A stretch of 8,480 nt of DNA from Cytophagales bacterium (GCA_003454975.1 DMST01000025.1:10254-18733), one strand, 5' to 3'; positions 1 through 6,777 are shown, counted from the first letter of the stretch. Made by a program: numbers and translations. Notes: generated by a model not told the origin, from the sequence alone.

Positions 1-1
1 A

Positions 2-223
2 ACACACTTGCCTACGGGAGAGACAGTGCACGTGGCCGGTGGCCGCTCGCAGGCCCAAAACAAGCAGGAGGCCCTCCGGCGGTTGCAGGCCCGGTTGGCT
101 GAGCGTCAGCTGATGGCGCAACAAGCACTGGCGCAGGACACCTGGGACCAGCACAACCGGCTGGAACGAGGCAATCCCGTGCGGGTGTTTACCGGCCCTA
201 AGTTTATGCCCAAAAAGCGGTAG
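2..223 (+). CDS. prfH: Peptide chain release factor H (PrfH), C-terminal part; 5' end outside window
   Basis: The frame is open from base 2 and reads THLPTGETVHVAGGRSQAQNK, then an Arg/Gln-rich helix, and stops with TAG at 221-223 (73 residues visible). In class I release factors the catalytic GGQ loop lies just before the 'ATHxPTG' strand, so the GGQ must be just outside the window. The SQxxNKxxALxxLxxRL helix is common to the RF family. The end, ERGNPVRVFTGPKF, matches the ERGNPxRxFxGxxF ending typical of PrfH rather than PrfA, PrfB or ArfB. PrfH is a codon-recognition-deficient RF paralog commonly encoded with the RNA ligase RtcB2. The pair is linked to repair and rescue of ribosomes nicked in 16S rRNA. 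An rtcB2 gene would therefore be expected just upstream, which cannot be seen here. The TTG at base 8 is an internal Leu codon, not a start. No neighbour in the window belongs to this operon. Confidence 0.85.
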   Translation, partial: THLPTGETVHVAGGRSQAQNKQEALRRLQARLAERQLMAQQALAQDTWDQHNRLERGNPVRVFTGPKFMPKKR

Positions 224-235
224 TCAATCCAAGGT

Positions 236-286
236 CTCCATTCCTCCTATCGTACTGGCCAGTAGCCAAGGATAGGTGGGATGGAG
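236..286. repeat. 16-bp imperfect inverted repeat after prfH with a nested palindrome
   Basis: The left arm CTCCATTCCTCCTATC (236-251) pairs with GATAGGTGGGATGGAG (271-286). As RNA, this gives 14 Watson-Crick pairs, one G-U and one U-U mismatch. GGT (233-235) and ACC (289-291) can extend the stem across a 2-nt bulge. The 19-nt loop contains a perfect 12-bp palindrome, TACTGGCCAGTA (253-264). It starts 13 nt after the prfH stop and could stabilise or end that transcript, but no T-tract follows, so it is not a standard intrinsic terminator. It could also be a remnant of a mobile element end. Confidence 0.6.
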
Positions 287-650
287 TTACCTCTCTCTAA
301 AACGTGTAATCATATAGGCTATCCTCGCCGCTAGCTGTAGACAATTCTTGTCTTGGAGAAAGGGCCCAAAGTAGCCAGTAATTACAGCTATTGAAATTTG
401 AAAACAACTGATTTTGTGGAAGGAAACCTAGACACTGTGCAATTGCCTGATTGTCTTTAGGATAGCTACTTTTTTTGAGTACAACTTTAATTATTGTAAT
501 AAAACAATTAAAAAATTCAAAATTGATTTTCTGTCAACTATTTGTCGCTTTTGTCCCTGTTTATCAAGGTTTTATTGTGGGTTGCTTTTTTTGATACTTC
601 AACATTGAATTATTATAAAATTCAATTAAATCTTATTTAAGGTAAATTTT

Positions 651-670
651 ATTGGTCTTGATTGACCAAT
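651..670. promoter_or_regulatory. Candidate operator: 7-bp perfect inverted repeat upstream of the susC promoter
   Basis: ATTGGTC (651-657) and GACCAAT (664-670) are exact reverse complements separated by 6 nt. The right arm ends 24 nt before the TTG of the candidate susC promoter, a position suited to an activator dimer. The GC-containing arms stand out from the A/T-rich surroundings. The role in regulation is inferred from symmetry and position only. Confidence 0.35.
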
Positions 671-694
671 CATCAAACAAATGGGTTCAAAGCC

Positions 695-724
695 TTGCTC
701 TAGCATTCCCAAGCCATATATTGG
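695..724 (+). promoter_or_regulatory. Candidate Bacteroidota-type promoter for susCD
   Basis: TTG (695-697) is followed after exactly 19 nt by TATATTGG (717-724), which matches the Bacteroidota sigma -7 consensus TAnnTTTG at five of six fixed positions. The predicted leader of roughly 40 nt before the ATG at 768 is A/T-rich and lacks a Shine-Dalgarno sequence. The one mismatch in a core base makes this a moderate call. Confidence 0.45.
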
Positions 725-767
725 CAACATAACCTATCACCAAAATTATTCTTAAAACCTTTTTTCT

Positions 768-3698
768 ATGAGTAAAATGTTACTGCGCATGGGCGTGTTT
801 GCACTGGGGCTGTTTGTCTCGGTAGCTGCCATGGCCCAGAGCACGGTGCGGGGCACCGTAACGGATGCGGTCACCGGGGAGCCTATTCCTGGCGTGAACG
901 TGTATGATAATTCCTCAAAAACGGGTGTTACCACCAATCTGGATGGGCAGTATACCATACAGATTAGCGGCAGCACTACGCTTACTTTTTCATTTGTGGG
1001 TTATCGGTCCCAAGACGTAGAGGTAGCCTCCTCTACCGGTACATTGGATGTACTTCTTGAAGAAGACGTGGCCAACCTGGAAGAGGTAGTAATTACCGGT
1101 CTGGCTTCCACGGTGAAACGTTCTAATCTGGCGAATGCAGTATCTACTATTGATGCTAGCGCCCTTACCGGAACTACCAGTCAGTCTACCGTAGACGGTG
1201 CACTGTATGGTAAACTGACCGGTGCCAATGTAGTATCAGCCTCGGGTGCTCCCGGCGGTGGCTTCGCCGTTCGTCTGCGGGGTGTGTCTTCACTCAACGG
1301 TCAGCAGCAGCCGCTGTTCATCATTGATGGAGTGTACATGGACAACTCCGAGCTGCCTAGCGGCTTGCGTTTCGCTTCGGGTGCCAACCGGGGCAACGAG
1401 GAAAACGCTTCTACGCGTTTGGCGGATTTGGATCCTTCTACCATTGAGTCCATTGAGGTGCTGAAAGGTGCTTCAGCAGCGGCTATCTACGGTACCCGGG
1501 CAAACGCCGGGGTAGTAATCATTACCACCAAGCGCGGTAGCGCTGGCAAAACGCAGGTGAGCTTCAGCCAAGACATTGGTACCAACACCATCATTCGTCG
1601 GTTGGGTCTGCGTGACTGGACTGCTGACAGTGTTGCCTCCGTGTACGATGATGCTGAAGCTGATCTGTTTCGCCAAGCAGTAGCCAACAATGCGTACTAT
1701 GACTACGAGGATGAATTGTACGGAGAAACCGGTTTGATCCTAGACTCACGTTTGTCACTAACGGGTGGTTCTGACAAGACTCGTTTCTTTATTGGCGCCA
1801 GCCGTCGCAACGAGAACGGTATCATCCTAAACACCGGTTTTGATCGGAACAGCTTCCGGGTAAACCTAGACCATGACCTGACGGACCGTATCACCATTGG
1901 TACTTCAACCAACTATGTGAATTCGGTAACCAATCGGGGTTTTACTGGTAATGAGAACGAAGGTGGTTTGAGCTATGGCTACAACCTGGCCTTTACGCGC
2001 CCTTGGGCAGAACTGCACCCTGATGAGCAGGGCAACTACCCTGACAACCCCAACTTTGCGGGTAACATGCTGTTGGTGCGTGATCTGGCCCAAAACGAAG
2101 AACGGGTTAATCGGATCATCCAAGGTTTGAATATTGGCTACAACATCTTGCAAACAGACAATAGCAACATCCGCCTGAATTTGAACGGGGGTATCGACTA
2201 TTATCTGAATGAAACTTCAGTATACGTACCTGAATTTCACCAGGCACAACGCGGCCTGCAGAACGGATATGTAGGCCGTGGTCGTAACAAGGTATTCAAC
2301 GGCAACCTGCAGGGCTTCTTAGTATATAACCAATTCCTGATGGGCGGCGACCTATCCTTGTCTACCCAGTTAGGAGCTACCTACCTGAGCCAGCAAGTAG
2401 AGCTTCTCTTTGCTCAAGCTACTCAGTTGGTACCTGGTCAGGTAAACCTGAACTCAGCCGCTACCCAGCAGCTCACCGAGAATCGCTCGTTCGTACAAGA
2501 GCAAGGCTTGGTAGCTCAGGAAGAGGTGAACTTCAAAGATCAGATCATTGGTACGGTAGGTGTTCGTTTGGATAAGTCTACCCTGAACAGTGATCCCAAT
2601 CAATACTTTGCCTTCCCCAAGGCCAGCTTGGCGGTCAACATTGCCAACTTCGACTTCTGGAGTGTACCTGCAATCAATGCCCTAAAACCTCGTATTGCTT
2701 GGGGTCAAACGGGTAGTAGCGCGGCCTTCGGTTCGCTGTTTACGTTGATGAACCAGACCAACATCGACGGCGGTGTAGGTTTGACCGTAGCCGGTGCGTT
2801 GGGTGCTACCACCTTGGTGCCTGAGACCTCTACTGAGCTGGAAGCCGGTTTGGACCTGAGCTTATTGGACAACAAAATTGCTCTGGAAGCTACCTTCTAT
2901 CAGCGGGATATCTTCAACCTGATTCTGACCCGTGGTTTGCCTGCTTCTTCAGGCTTTACGCAGGAGTCAGGCAACTTTGCTGACTTGCGTAACCAAGGTA
3001 TCGAGCTGAGCTTGGTGACCAAGAACGTATCCAAAGAGTCCTTTGACTGGACTACTACTGTGAACTGGTGGAGAAACCTGTCAACGGTGACTCGTCTGGA
3101 CGTACCTGCCTTCCCTCAGCCTGGTGCTGGTTTTGGATTGGGCTTGGGTAGCTTCTACGTAGAAGAAGGTGCCTCTATCACCCAGTTTGCGGGTAACCTC
3201 CCCGATCCTAATGATCCTGACGTGAACATCCCTACCAACATTGGCGATGCCATGCCTGACTTCCAAATGTCAGTCTTCAGTGAAATGACACTAGCCAAGA
3301 ATTTTGACTTCAACTTCCTGGCACACTGGAAACAAGGCGGTGATGTACTGAACCTAACTAAGTTCTTGACCGACTTGGCAGGCACTACGCCTGACTTGGA
3401 TACGCCAGAGGGTCAAGAGCGGATTGCCCAGGGTACCATTGCTTCTCGCTTCCTGGAAGACGCTTCTTATTTCCGTTTGCGTGAGGTATCCCTATACTAC
3501 ACGTTGCCTAAAGTTTCAGAGCGTATTGAGCAAATCAAAGTAGGTGTATCAGGTCGTAACCTGTTTACCCTGACTAACTACTCTGGCTACGATCCTGAGG
3601 TGTCTGTAAACGGTAGCTCGTCTATCTCTAGTGGAATCGACGTAACTCCTTTCCCTACGAGCAAGCAGGCGTACTTCCACTTCAACATTCGTTTCTAA
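768..3698 (+). CDS. SusC/RagA-family TonB-dependent outer-membrane transporter
   Basis: This 976-residue protein is an outer-membrane beta-barrel importer that works with a SusD-type lipoprotein lid and is powered by TonB. A signal peptide covers residues 1-23 (cleavage AMA|Q). A carboxypeptidase-D regulatory-like (CarboxypepD_reg) domain follows at about 27-100, with VRGTVTD, a GxxIPGVNV-like segment and FVGY. A linker reads EEVVITG (105-111). The plug shows the family signatures LYGKLTGANV, PLFIIDGVYMDN (182-193) and IESIEVLKGASAAAIYGTR (226-244), ending in VIITTKRG. The rest is barrel, with SYFRLREVSLYYTLP near 900 and a terminal YFHFNIRF with the usual final Phe. The length is normal to slightly short for SusC. 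The ATG at 768 is preferred because it opens the signal peptide. The gene is the first of a two-gene operon, with susD 19 nt downstream. No CAZyme, peptidase or sensor gene adjoins it, so the substrate (glycan, peptide or other) cannot be named. Confidence 0.95.
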   Translation: MSKMLLRMGVFALGLFVSVAAMAQSTVRGTVTDAVTGEPIPGVNVYDNSSKTGVTTNLDGQYTIQISGSTTLTFSFVGYRSQDVEVASSTGTLDVLLEEDVANLEEVVITGLASTVKRSNLANAVSTIDASALTGTTSQSTVDGALYGKLTGANVVSASGAPGGGFAVRLRGVSSLNGQQQPLFIIDGVYMDNSELPSGLRFASGANRGNEENASTRLADLDPSTIESIEVLKGASAAAIYGTRANAGVVIITTKRGSAGKTQVSFSQDIGTNTIIRRLGLRDWTADSVASVYDDAEADLFRQAVANNAYYDYEDELYGETGLILDSRLSLTGGSDKTRFFIGASRRNENGIILNTGFDRNSFRVNLDHDLTDRITIGTSTNYVNSVTNRGFTGNENEGGLSYGYNLAFTRPWAELHPDEQGNYPDNPNFAGNMLLVRDLAQNEERVNRIIQGLNIGYNILQTDNSNIRLNLNGGIDYYLNETSVYVPEFHQAQRGLQNGYVGRGRNKVFNGNLQGFLVYNQFLMGGDLSLSTQLGATYLSQQVELLFAQATQLVPGQVNLNSAATQQLTENRSFVQEQGLVAQEEVNFKDQIIGTVGVRLDKSTLNSDPNQYFAFPKASLAVNIANFDFWSVPAINALKPRIAWGQTGSSAAFGSLFTLMNQTNIDGGVGLTVAGALGATTLVPETSTELEAGLDLSLLDNKIALEATFYQRDIFNLILTRGLPASSGFTQESGNFADLRNQGIELSLVTKNVSKESFDWTTTVNWWRNLSTVTRLDVPAFPQPGAGFGLGLGSFYVEEGASITQFAGNLPDPNDPDVNIPTNIGDAMPDFQMSVFSEMTLAKNFDFNFLAHWKQGGDVLNLTKFLTDLAGTTPDLDTPEGQERIAQGTIASRFLEDASYFRLREVSLYYTLPKVSERIEQIKVGVSGRNLFTLTNYSGYDPEVSVNGSSSISSGIDVTPFPTSKQAYFHFNIRF

Positions 3699-3717
3699 TC
3701 CTTAAGGCGTAATCATA

Positions 3718-5046
3718 ATGAAATTGAACATTAAAAATTTGGCGATTGCAGGCTTGGTAGGATTGACCTTTACGGCCTGTACATTTGATGAGGTACCCAA
3801 CCCCAACGCGCCTAGCGTGGAGGATGCTACTTCAGATCCGGGTTTGCCTGAGCTTAACAACTTGGTACGGGGTACCGAGTCGGCTATGCGTAATGGCATG
3901 ACCATTTATACCACAGCGCTGGGTACCATTTCTCGTGAGTTGTATCTGTTCGATGCTGACCCCCGGAATACGGATGACTTGCTGGGTAAGAACGGCAAGA
4001 CACTTGACAACAACTCGTTCTATTCTACAGCGGCATGGAACTCCCGCTATCGTTGTATCAAGAACTGTAACTTGGTAATGGAAGCGGTGAATGCCACTAC
4101 GGCAGTAACTGATGCTGAAGCTGATGGCTACCGTGGCTTTGCCAACACCGTGATGGCTTTGCAATACCTACTGGTACTGAACTCACAGGATGAGAACGGT
4201 CTCCGTCAGGACGTAGCTGATCCCCTGAACCTGGGCCCTATTGTAACCAGTAAAGCAGATAACCTGACCTTTATTCAAGGGCTGTTATCTACTGCTGCTA
4301 CCCAATTGGGTAATGCGGGCTCTGATTTTGCTTTTGATCTTTCTAGCGGGTTTGACGGTTTCGATACTCCGGCTACCTTCTTGGAGTTCAACCGTGCCTT
4401 GGCGGCACGCGTATCCATTTATCAAGAAGACTGGAGCGGTGCTATTACGGCCTTGAATGCTTCATTCTTCGATATCGCAGGTGATATGGCTGAGGGTCCT
4501 GAGCATTTCTTCAGCACAGGGCAGAACGATCTTCTGAACGGAGTATTTAAGGCACCTGACCAAAATGGTGACCAGATCATTGTACACGATGATTTCATCA
4601 ACGATGCCGAAGCGGGTGACCTTCGTGTGGCGGCCAAAACGGCTGCCCGGGCCAATCCTTCCACGCAGGACGGTCTTACAGGTACCCACGAAACGCGCCT
4701 GTACTCTTCGCCTAGCGACGGGATCGACATCATTCGTAACGAGGAACTGGTGTTGATTTATGCTGAAGCGAACGCACAGCTGGGCAACACCACCGAAGCT
4801 ACCGACGGTATCAATGCTATCCGTTCTAATGCCGGATTGGCTGACTATGCCGGTGCTACCGATGCCAACTCGCTGATCGATGAGATCTTGAATCAGCGTC
4901 GGTATTCACTGTGGTGTGAGGCACACCGTGCTGTTGACTTGCGCCGCTATGATCGCTTGAACGATGCTAATGTTGCGGTTGACCGTGCAGGTGACGTAGT
5001 GTACGAGCGTTTCCCTATCCCATTGAATGATGTGGATGCGGACTAA
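3718..5046 (+). CDS. SusD/RagB-family surface substrate-binding lipoprotein
   Basis: This 442-residue protein is the extracellular lid that binds substrate over the SusC barrel. A short lipoprotein signal ends at Cys21 (LTFTAC). It is followed by TFDE, whose acidic residues at +3/+4 resemble the Bacteroidota export signal for surface lipoproteins. The -3 Phe makes the lipobox non-canonical. The middle is alpha-helical and TPR-like, as in SusD. The C-terminal family region has EELVLIYAEANAQLG (about 342-356), RRYSLWCEAHRAVDLRR (394-410) and a terminal FPIPLNDVD (432-440), the usual 'fPIPxxEid' close. Known SusD proteins are often 450-600 residues, so this one is compact but complete. It lies 19 nt after susC with no promoter between, so the two should be co-transcribed. 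A strong terminator follows 25 nt after the stop. The binding specificity cannot be read from sequence. Confidence 0.92.
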   Translation: MKLNIKNLAIAGLVGLTFTACTFDEVPNPNAPSVEDATSDPGLPELNNLVRGTESAMRNGMTIYTTALGTISRELYLFDADPRNTDDLLGKNGKTLDNNSFYSTAAWNSRYRCIKNCNLVMEAVNATTAVTDAEADGYRGFANTVMALQYLLVLNSQDENGLRQDVADPLNLGPIVTSKADNLTFIQGLLSTAATQLGNAGSDFAFDLSSGFDGFDTPATFLEFNRALAARVSIYQEDWSGAITALNASFFDIAGDMAEGPEHFFSTGQNDLLNGVFKAPDQNGDQIIVHDDFINDAEAGDLRVAAKTAARANPSTQDGLTGTHETRLYSSPSDGIDIIRNEELVLIYAEANAQLGNTTEATDGINAIRSNAGLADYAGATDANSLIDEILNQRRYSLWCEAHRAVDLRRYDRLNDANVAVDRAGDVVYERFPIPLNDVDAD

Positions 5047-5071
5047 TCCTCACCGAGGATGAAAAAGTAAG

Positions 5072-5101
5072 AAGGCAATCCTGGAAAGGGTTGCCTTTTT
5101 T
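5072..5101 (+). terminator. Intrinsic terminator of the susCD operon
   Basis: AAGGCAATCC (5072-5081) pairs with GGGTTGCCTT (5088-5097) as a 10-bp stem with one G-U pair and a 6-nt loop. It runs into a T-tract to 5101. A small TCCTC-ACC-GAGGA hairpin (5047-5059) precedes it. This should isolate susCD from the downstream array. Confidence 0.9.
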
Positions 5102-5240
5102 CTTGATGACAGTTTTTAAATAATTGCCTATTTACGATGAGTTGTTGGGTTTTAAATATTTTGCAAGCTGTTGAATATGAGGGCTTTCGTTGTTTTTGGA
5201 GCTGCCTTATAAGCGTTAGTATTATTGTTGATAGTGTCGC

Positions 5241-5270
5241 TTGTATGATACTTCAGTTGTAGTATTTTCG
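5241..5270 (+). promoter_or_regulatory. Promoter of secreted paralog 1
   Basis: TTG (5241-5243), 19 nt, then TATTTTCG (5263-5270) fits TAnnTTtG with one substitution. The -33 context GTGTCGCTTG resembles TTGTCGCTTG at the paralog 2 promoter. The leader from 5271 to the ATG at 5304 is 33 nt. The spacing and the similarity to the second promoter support it. This match also shows that the in-frame TTG at 5241 is promoter DNA, not a start codon. Confidence 0.65.
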
Positions 5271-5303
5271 TGGAACCTTAAAAACTATCGTAGACTAACA
5301 ATT

Positions 5304-5798
5304 ATGAAAAACACCACTAAAATTCTGGCTATCGTAGCCCTACTGCTTACTTGTTCATTAGAGGTCAATGCTCAAAGAGGACCGCTGATTACTTGTTCCA
5401 ATGTTACCAACATGCTTCACATTGGCACTCCGTATGTGAATTCAGTTAGCCTAAGTATCCACCAAACGGTAACCTGGTATACAAATCCGGTATGTGGGGC
5501 CACCACCTACTATTGGATTTTGCAAGGTGGGCAGCAGGTGAGTACGAATGTGCCACAGATTACGCTATCAGCACAAGATTTAGTATGGCTCCCTGCAGGA
5601 GGATGCGATGATTTCAATGCACAGATTACCTTTCCTACTCCTTGGGCTACTGTAGGTACCTACGCTACCACCTTCTCTGTACGTAGTAACCTAACTTCGC
5701 CGGCTACCATTCCGGTTTACATCAGCGGGGTAGAGAAGTGCGAAGAGATTGACCCCTTTGGGGATGATGATGGACCCGGCGGCGGCTTTGGTGGATGA
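5304..5798 (+). CDS. Secreted four-cysteine protein of unknown family, paralog 1
   Basis: I do not recognise the family. The 164-residue product has a signal peptide (1-23, cleavage VNA|Q) and no later membrane segment. The mature part has four cysteines (31, 64, 101, 146) that are also present in the two downstream paralogs, which suggests two disulfides in a periplasmic or extracellular protein. Core features are HIGTPYVNSVSL (39-50), TVTWYTN (55-61), VCGATTYYW (63-71), LVWLPAGGCDDFN (93-105), WATVGTY (114-120) and ISGVEKCEE (140-148). The pattern 'YxW..GG' followed by 'VGTYxTTxSVRS' resembles a PKD/Ig-like beta-sandwich, but this is only an impression. The tail from 150 is acidic, then Gly-rich, and ends GFGG. 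By eye count it is about 70% identical to paralog 2 over the core. The ATG at 5304 is chosen because it opens the signal peptide and follows the promoter and a leader like those of the paralogs. No partner or function is indicated by the neighbours. Confidence 0.85.
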   Translation: MKNTTKILAIVALLLTCSLEVNAQRGPLITCSNVTNMLHIGTPYVNSVSLSIHQTVTWYTNPVCGATTYYWILQGGQQVSTNVPQITLSAQDLVWLPAGGCDDFNAQITFPTPWATVGTYATTFSVRSNLTSPATIPVYISGVEKCEEIDPFGDDDGPGGGFGG

Positions 5799-5825
5799 TC
5801 AATAAAACCATTTCATTCTTTTTAC

Positions 5826-5863
5826 AAACCATCTTCATCTAGGAGATGGTTTATTTCTGTTTT
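5826..5863 (+). terminator. Intrinsic terminator of secreted paralog 1
   Basis: AAACCATCT (5826-5834) pairs perfectly with AGATGGTTT (5844-5852), with two further possible inner pairs. A T-rich tract follows, interrupted by A, C and G (TTATTTCTGTTTT). It begins 27 nt after the stop, close to the offset of the terminators of the two paralogs. Confidence 0.75.
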
Positions 5864-5865
5864 AA

Positions 5866-6046
5866 CCCGGAACATGCATTAGGAAATCTACTACGGAACT
5901 AAATAGCTGCAAATCAGCGGTCCGCCGCGCGGTCGCTTCGCTACCTTTTGTTCGATCACCATAGCGGTGGCTATGCCTCACTCACAAAACGCCCTGATTT
6001 ATTGCTATTTAGCCCCTCGTAACGAAGTGCTAATGCATAATCCGGG
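5866..6046. mobile_element. MITE-like 181-bp non-coding inverted-repeat element
   Basis: The ends are CCCGGAACATGCATTAG (5866-5882) and CTAATGCATAATCCGGG (6030-6046), reverse complements at 15 of 17 positions. TTTAA lies directly on both sides (5861-5865 and 6047-6051), as a 5-bp target duplication would. Further nested arms are exact: CTAAATAGC (5899-5907) with GCTATTTAG (6004-6012), AAATCAG (5911-5917) with CTGATTT (5994-6000), and TTTTGT (5946-5951) with ACAAAA (5984-5989). The centre has CATAGC-GGTG-GCTATG and a GC-rich block with GCGGTCCGC. There is no ORF. The whole element can fold into one long interrupted hairpin. It could be a non-autonomous transposon, a REP-type intergenic repeat or a structured RNA. 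The rest of the 434-nt spacer holds only the paralog 1 terminator and the paralog 2 control region. Confidence 0.6.
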
Positions 6047-6133
6047 TTTAATAAAATTAAATACTTAATAAATATAGGTTCCTAAAGTATGTTTTTGTGA
6101 CCAGTGATGTTGGCCGGGACGAAAGGGAAAACC

Positions 6134-6159
6134 TAGGGACAGGTGACATTCTAGGAGAC
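6134..6159 (+). promoter_or_regulatory. Paired TAGG(R)GAC motifs upstream of paralog 2
   Basis: TAGGGAC (6134-6140) and TAGGAGAC (6152-6159) lie upstream of the -33 box, with the second starting 41 nt before the -7 box. A similar pair, TAGGGAC (6888-6894) and TAGGGGAC (6914-6921), precedes paralog 3, where the second starts 43 nt before its -7 box. They may be activator sites or just remnants of the duplicated spacer. I found no equivalent before paralog 1. Confidence 0.25.
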
Positions 6160-6170
6160 AGATTTGTCGC

Positions 6171-6200
6171 TTGACAAATACTTTTGTTGCCCTACCTTCG
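6171..6200 (+). promoter_or_regulatory. Promoter of secreted paralog 2
   Basis: TTG (6171-6173), exactly 19 nt, then TACCTTCG (6193-6200) matches the Bacteroidota TTG/TAnnTTTG promoter with a single change. The 32-nt leader carries AAAATCAAACAGCAATT, nearly identical to the leader of paralog 3. It is the clearest promoter in the window. Confidence 0.75.
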
Positions 6201-6232
6201 CGCCAGCTATTTAAAATCAAACAGCAATTACA

Positions 6233-6748
6233 ATGAAAAACACAGTGAAAATGATAGCTTTCCTGGCTATCCTCAGCGTATCTTCTTACAATTCATTTGC
6301 TCAACTGCTACCTCCCATTGACCGGGATCCTTGTGCTAATCCTTCAACTACCTTGTTGCATGTTGGTACTCCGTATGTAAACTCAGTTAGCTTGACCTAT
6401 GGTCAAACCGTGACTTGGTATACCAATGCGGTATGTGGTGCAACCACTTATTTCTGGACCTTGAAAGGTGGCGAGACCGTTACTACTAGTGTGCCCCAGA
6501 TTACACTGGCTGCACGTGACTTGATCTGGTTGCCTGCGGGGGGGTGTGATGAGTTCAACGATGATTGGATGACCTTCCCTCATCAGTGGGCTACTGTAGG
6601 TACCTACCACACAACCATGTCGGTGAGATCCAACATCACTTCTTACATTACACTGCCGGTTTCCATTAGTGGAGTAACCAAGTGTGAGGAGTGGGATCCA
6701 TTTGGTGATGAAGATGACGGCTCCGGTGGCGGTGGCTTCGGAGGCTGA
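6233..6748 (+). CDS. Secreted four-cysteine protein of unknown family, paralog 2
   Basis: This 171-residue protein is of the same unrecognised family as its neighbours. The signal peptide is 1-23 (SFA|Q). Cysteines at 34, 68, 105 and 151 match the other two copies. The core carries HVGTPYVNSVSL (43-54), TVTWYTN (59-65), VCGATTYFW (67-75), LIWLPAGGCDEFN (97-109), WATVGTYHTT (119-128) and ISGVTKCEE (145-153). The tail is WDPFGDEDDGS followed by GGGGFGG, and is the longest and most acidic of the three. The segment between cleavage site and first Cys is a few residues longer than in paralog 1. It has its own promoter and terminator, so it can be expressed alone. It is closest to paralog 1, with stretches such as GCTACTGTAGGTACCTAC identical at the DNA level, which points to a fairly recent duplication. 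No catalytic motif is seen, so a binding or structural role is more likely than an enzyme, with low certainty. Confidence 0.87.
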   Translation: MKNTVKMIAFLAILSVSSYNSFAQLLPPIDRDPCANPSTTLLHVGTPYVNSVSLTYGQTVTWYTNAVCGATTYFWTLKGGETVTTSVPQITLAARDLIWLPAGGCDEFNDDWMTFPHQWATVGTYHTTMSVRSNITSYITLPVSISGVTKCEEWDPFGDEDDGSGGGGFGG

Positions 6749-6777
6749 TATCCATATCTAGTCCTAGTTAATAATTC

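Larger units (their letters stand above)
224..767. other. Intergenic spacer between prfH and susC
   Basis: This 544-base stretch has no credible ORF. The first quarter has mixed composition and holds the inverted repeat at 236-286 and a small palindrome, AGACAA-TTC-TTGTCT (339-353). From about 470 to 665 it is strongly AT-rich, with an A/T hairpin ATTGAATT...AATTCAAT (604-611 with 619-626), the ATTGGTC/GACCAAT inverted repeat (651-670) and a candidate promoter (695-724). The region most likely holds the 3' end of the prfH transcript and the control region of the susCD operon. No regulator gene, small-RNA signature or mobile-element remnant was recognised. Confidence 0.6.

Noticed and set aside
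467..480. Possible -7 box in TACTTTTTTTG upstream of susC
   Set aside because: The T-run only loosely fits TAnnTTTG and it lies almost 300 nt from the susC start, whereas the 695-724 match has correct spacing and a leader length like that of the other genes.
3832..4164. 110-codon open frame on the minus strand inside susD
   Set aside because: It lies entirely within a well-supported SusD gene, has Cys/His/Arg-rich low-sense composition and no recognisable domain, so it is a shadow of the real gene. The same applies to the other antisense frames inside susC, susD and the secreted paralogs.
5349..5354. Possible lipobox (LLTC, Cys17) in secreted paralog 1
   Set aside because: The -1 residue is Thr, which is unusual for a lipobox. 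The Cys is not conserved in paralogs 2 and 3, and all three share a clear Ala23|Gln24 signal peptidase I site. They are called secreted, not lipoproteins.
5866..6046. CRISPR array or tRNA/rRNA in the repeat-rich spacer
   Set aside because: There are no regularly spaced direct repeats, and the symmetry is one long nested inverted repeat. No tRNA cloverleaf or rRNA sequence is recognisable.
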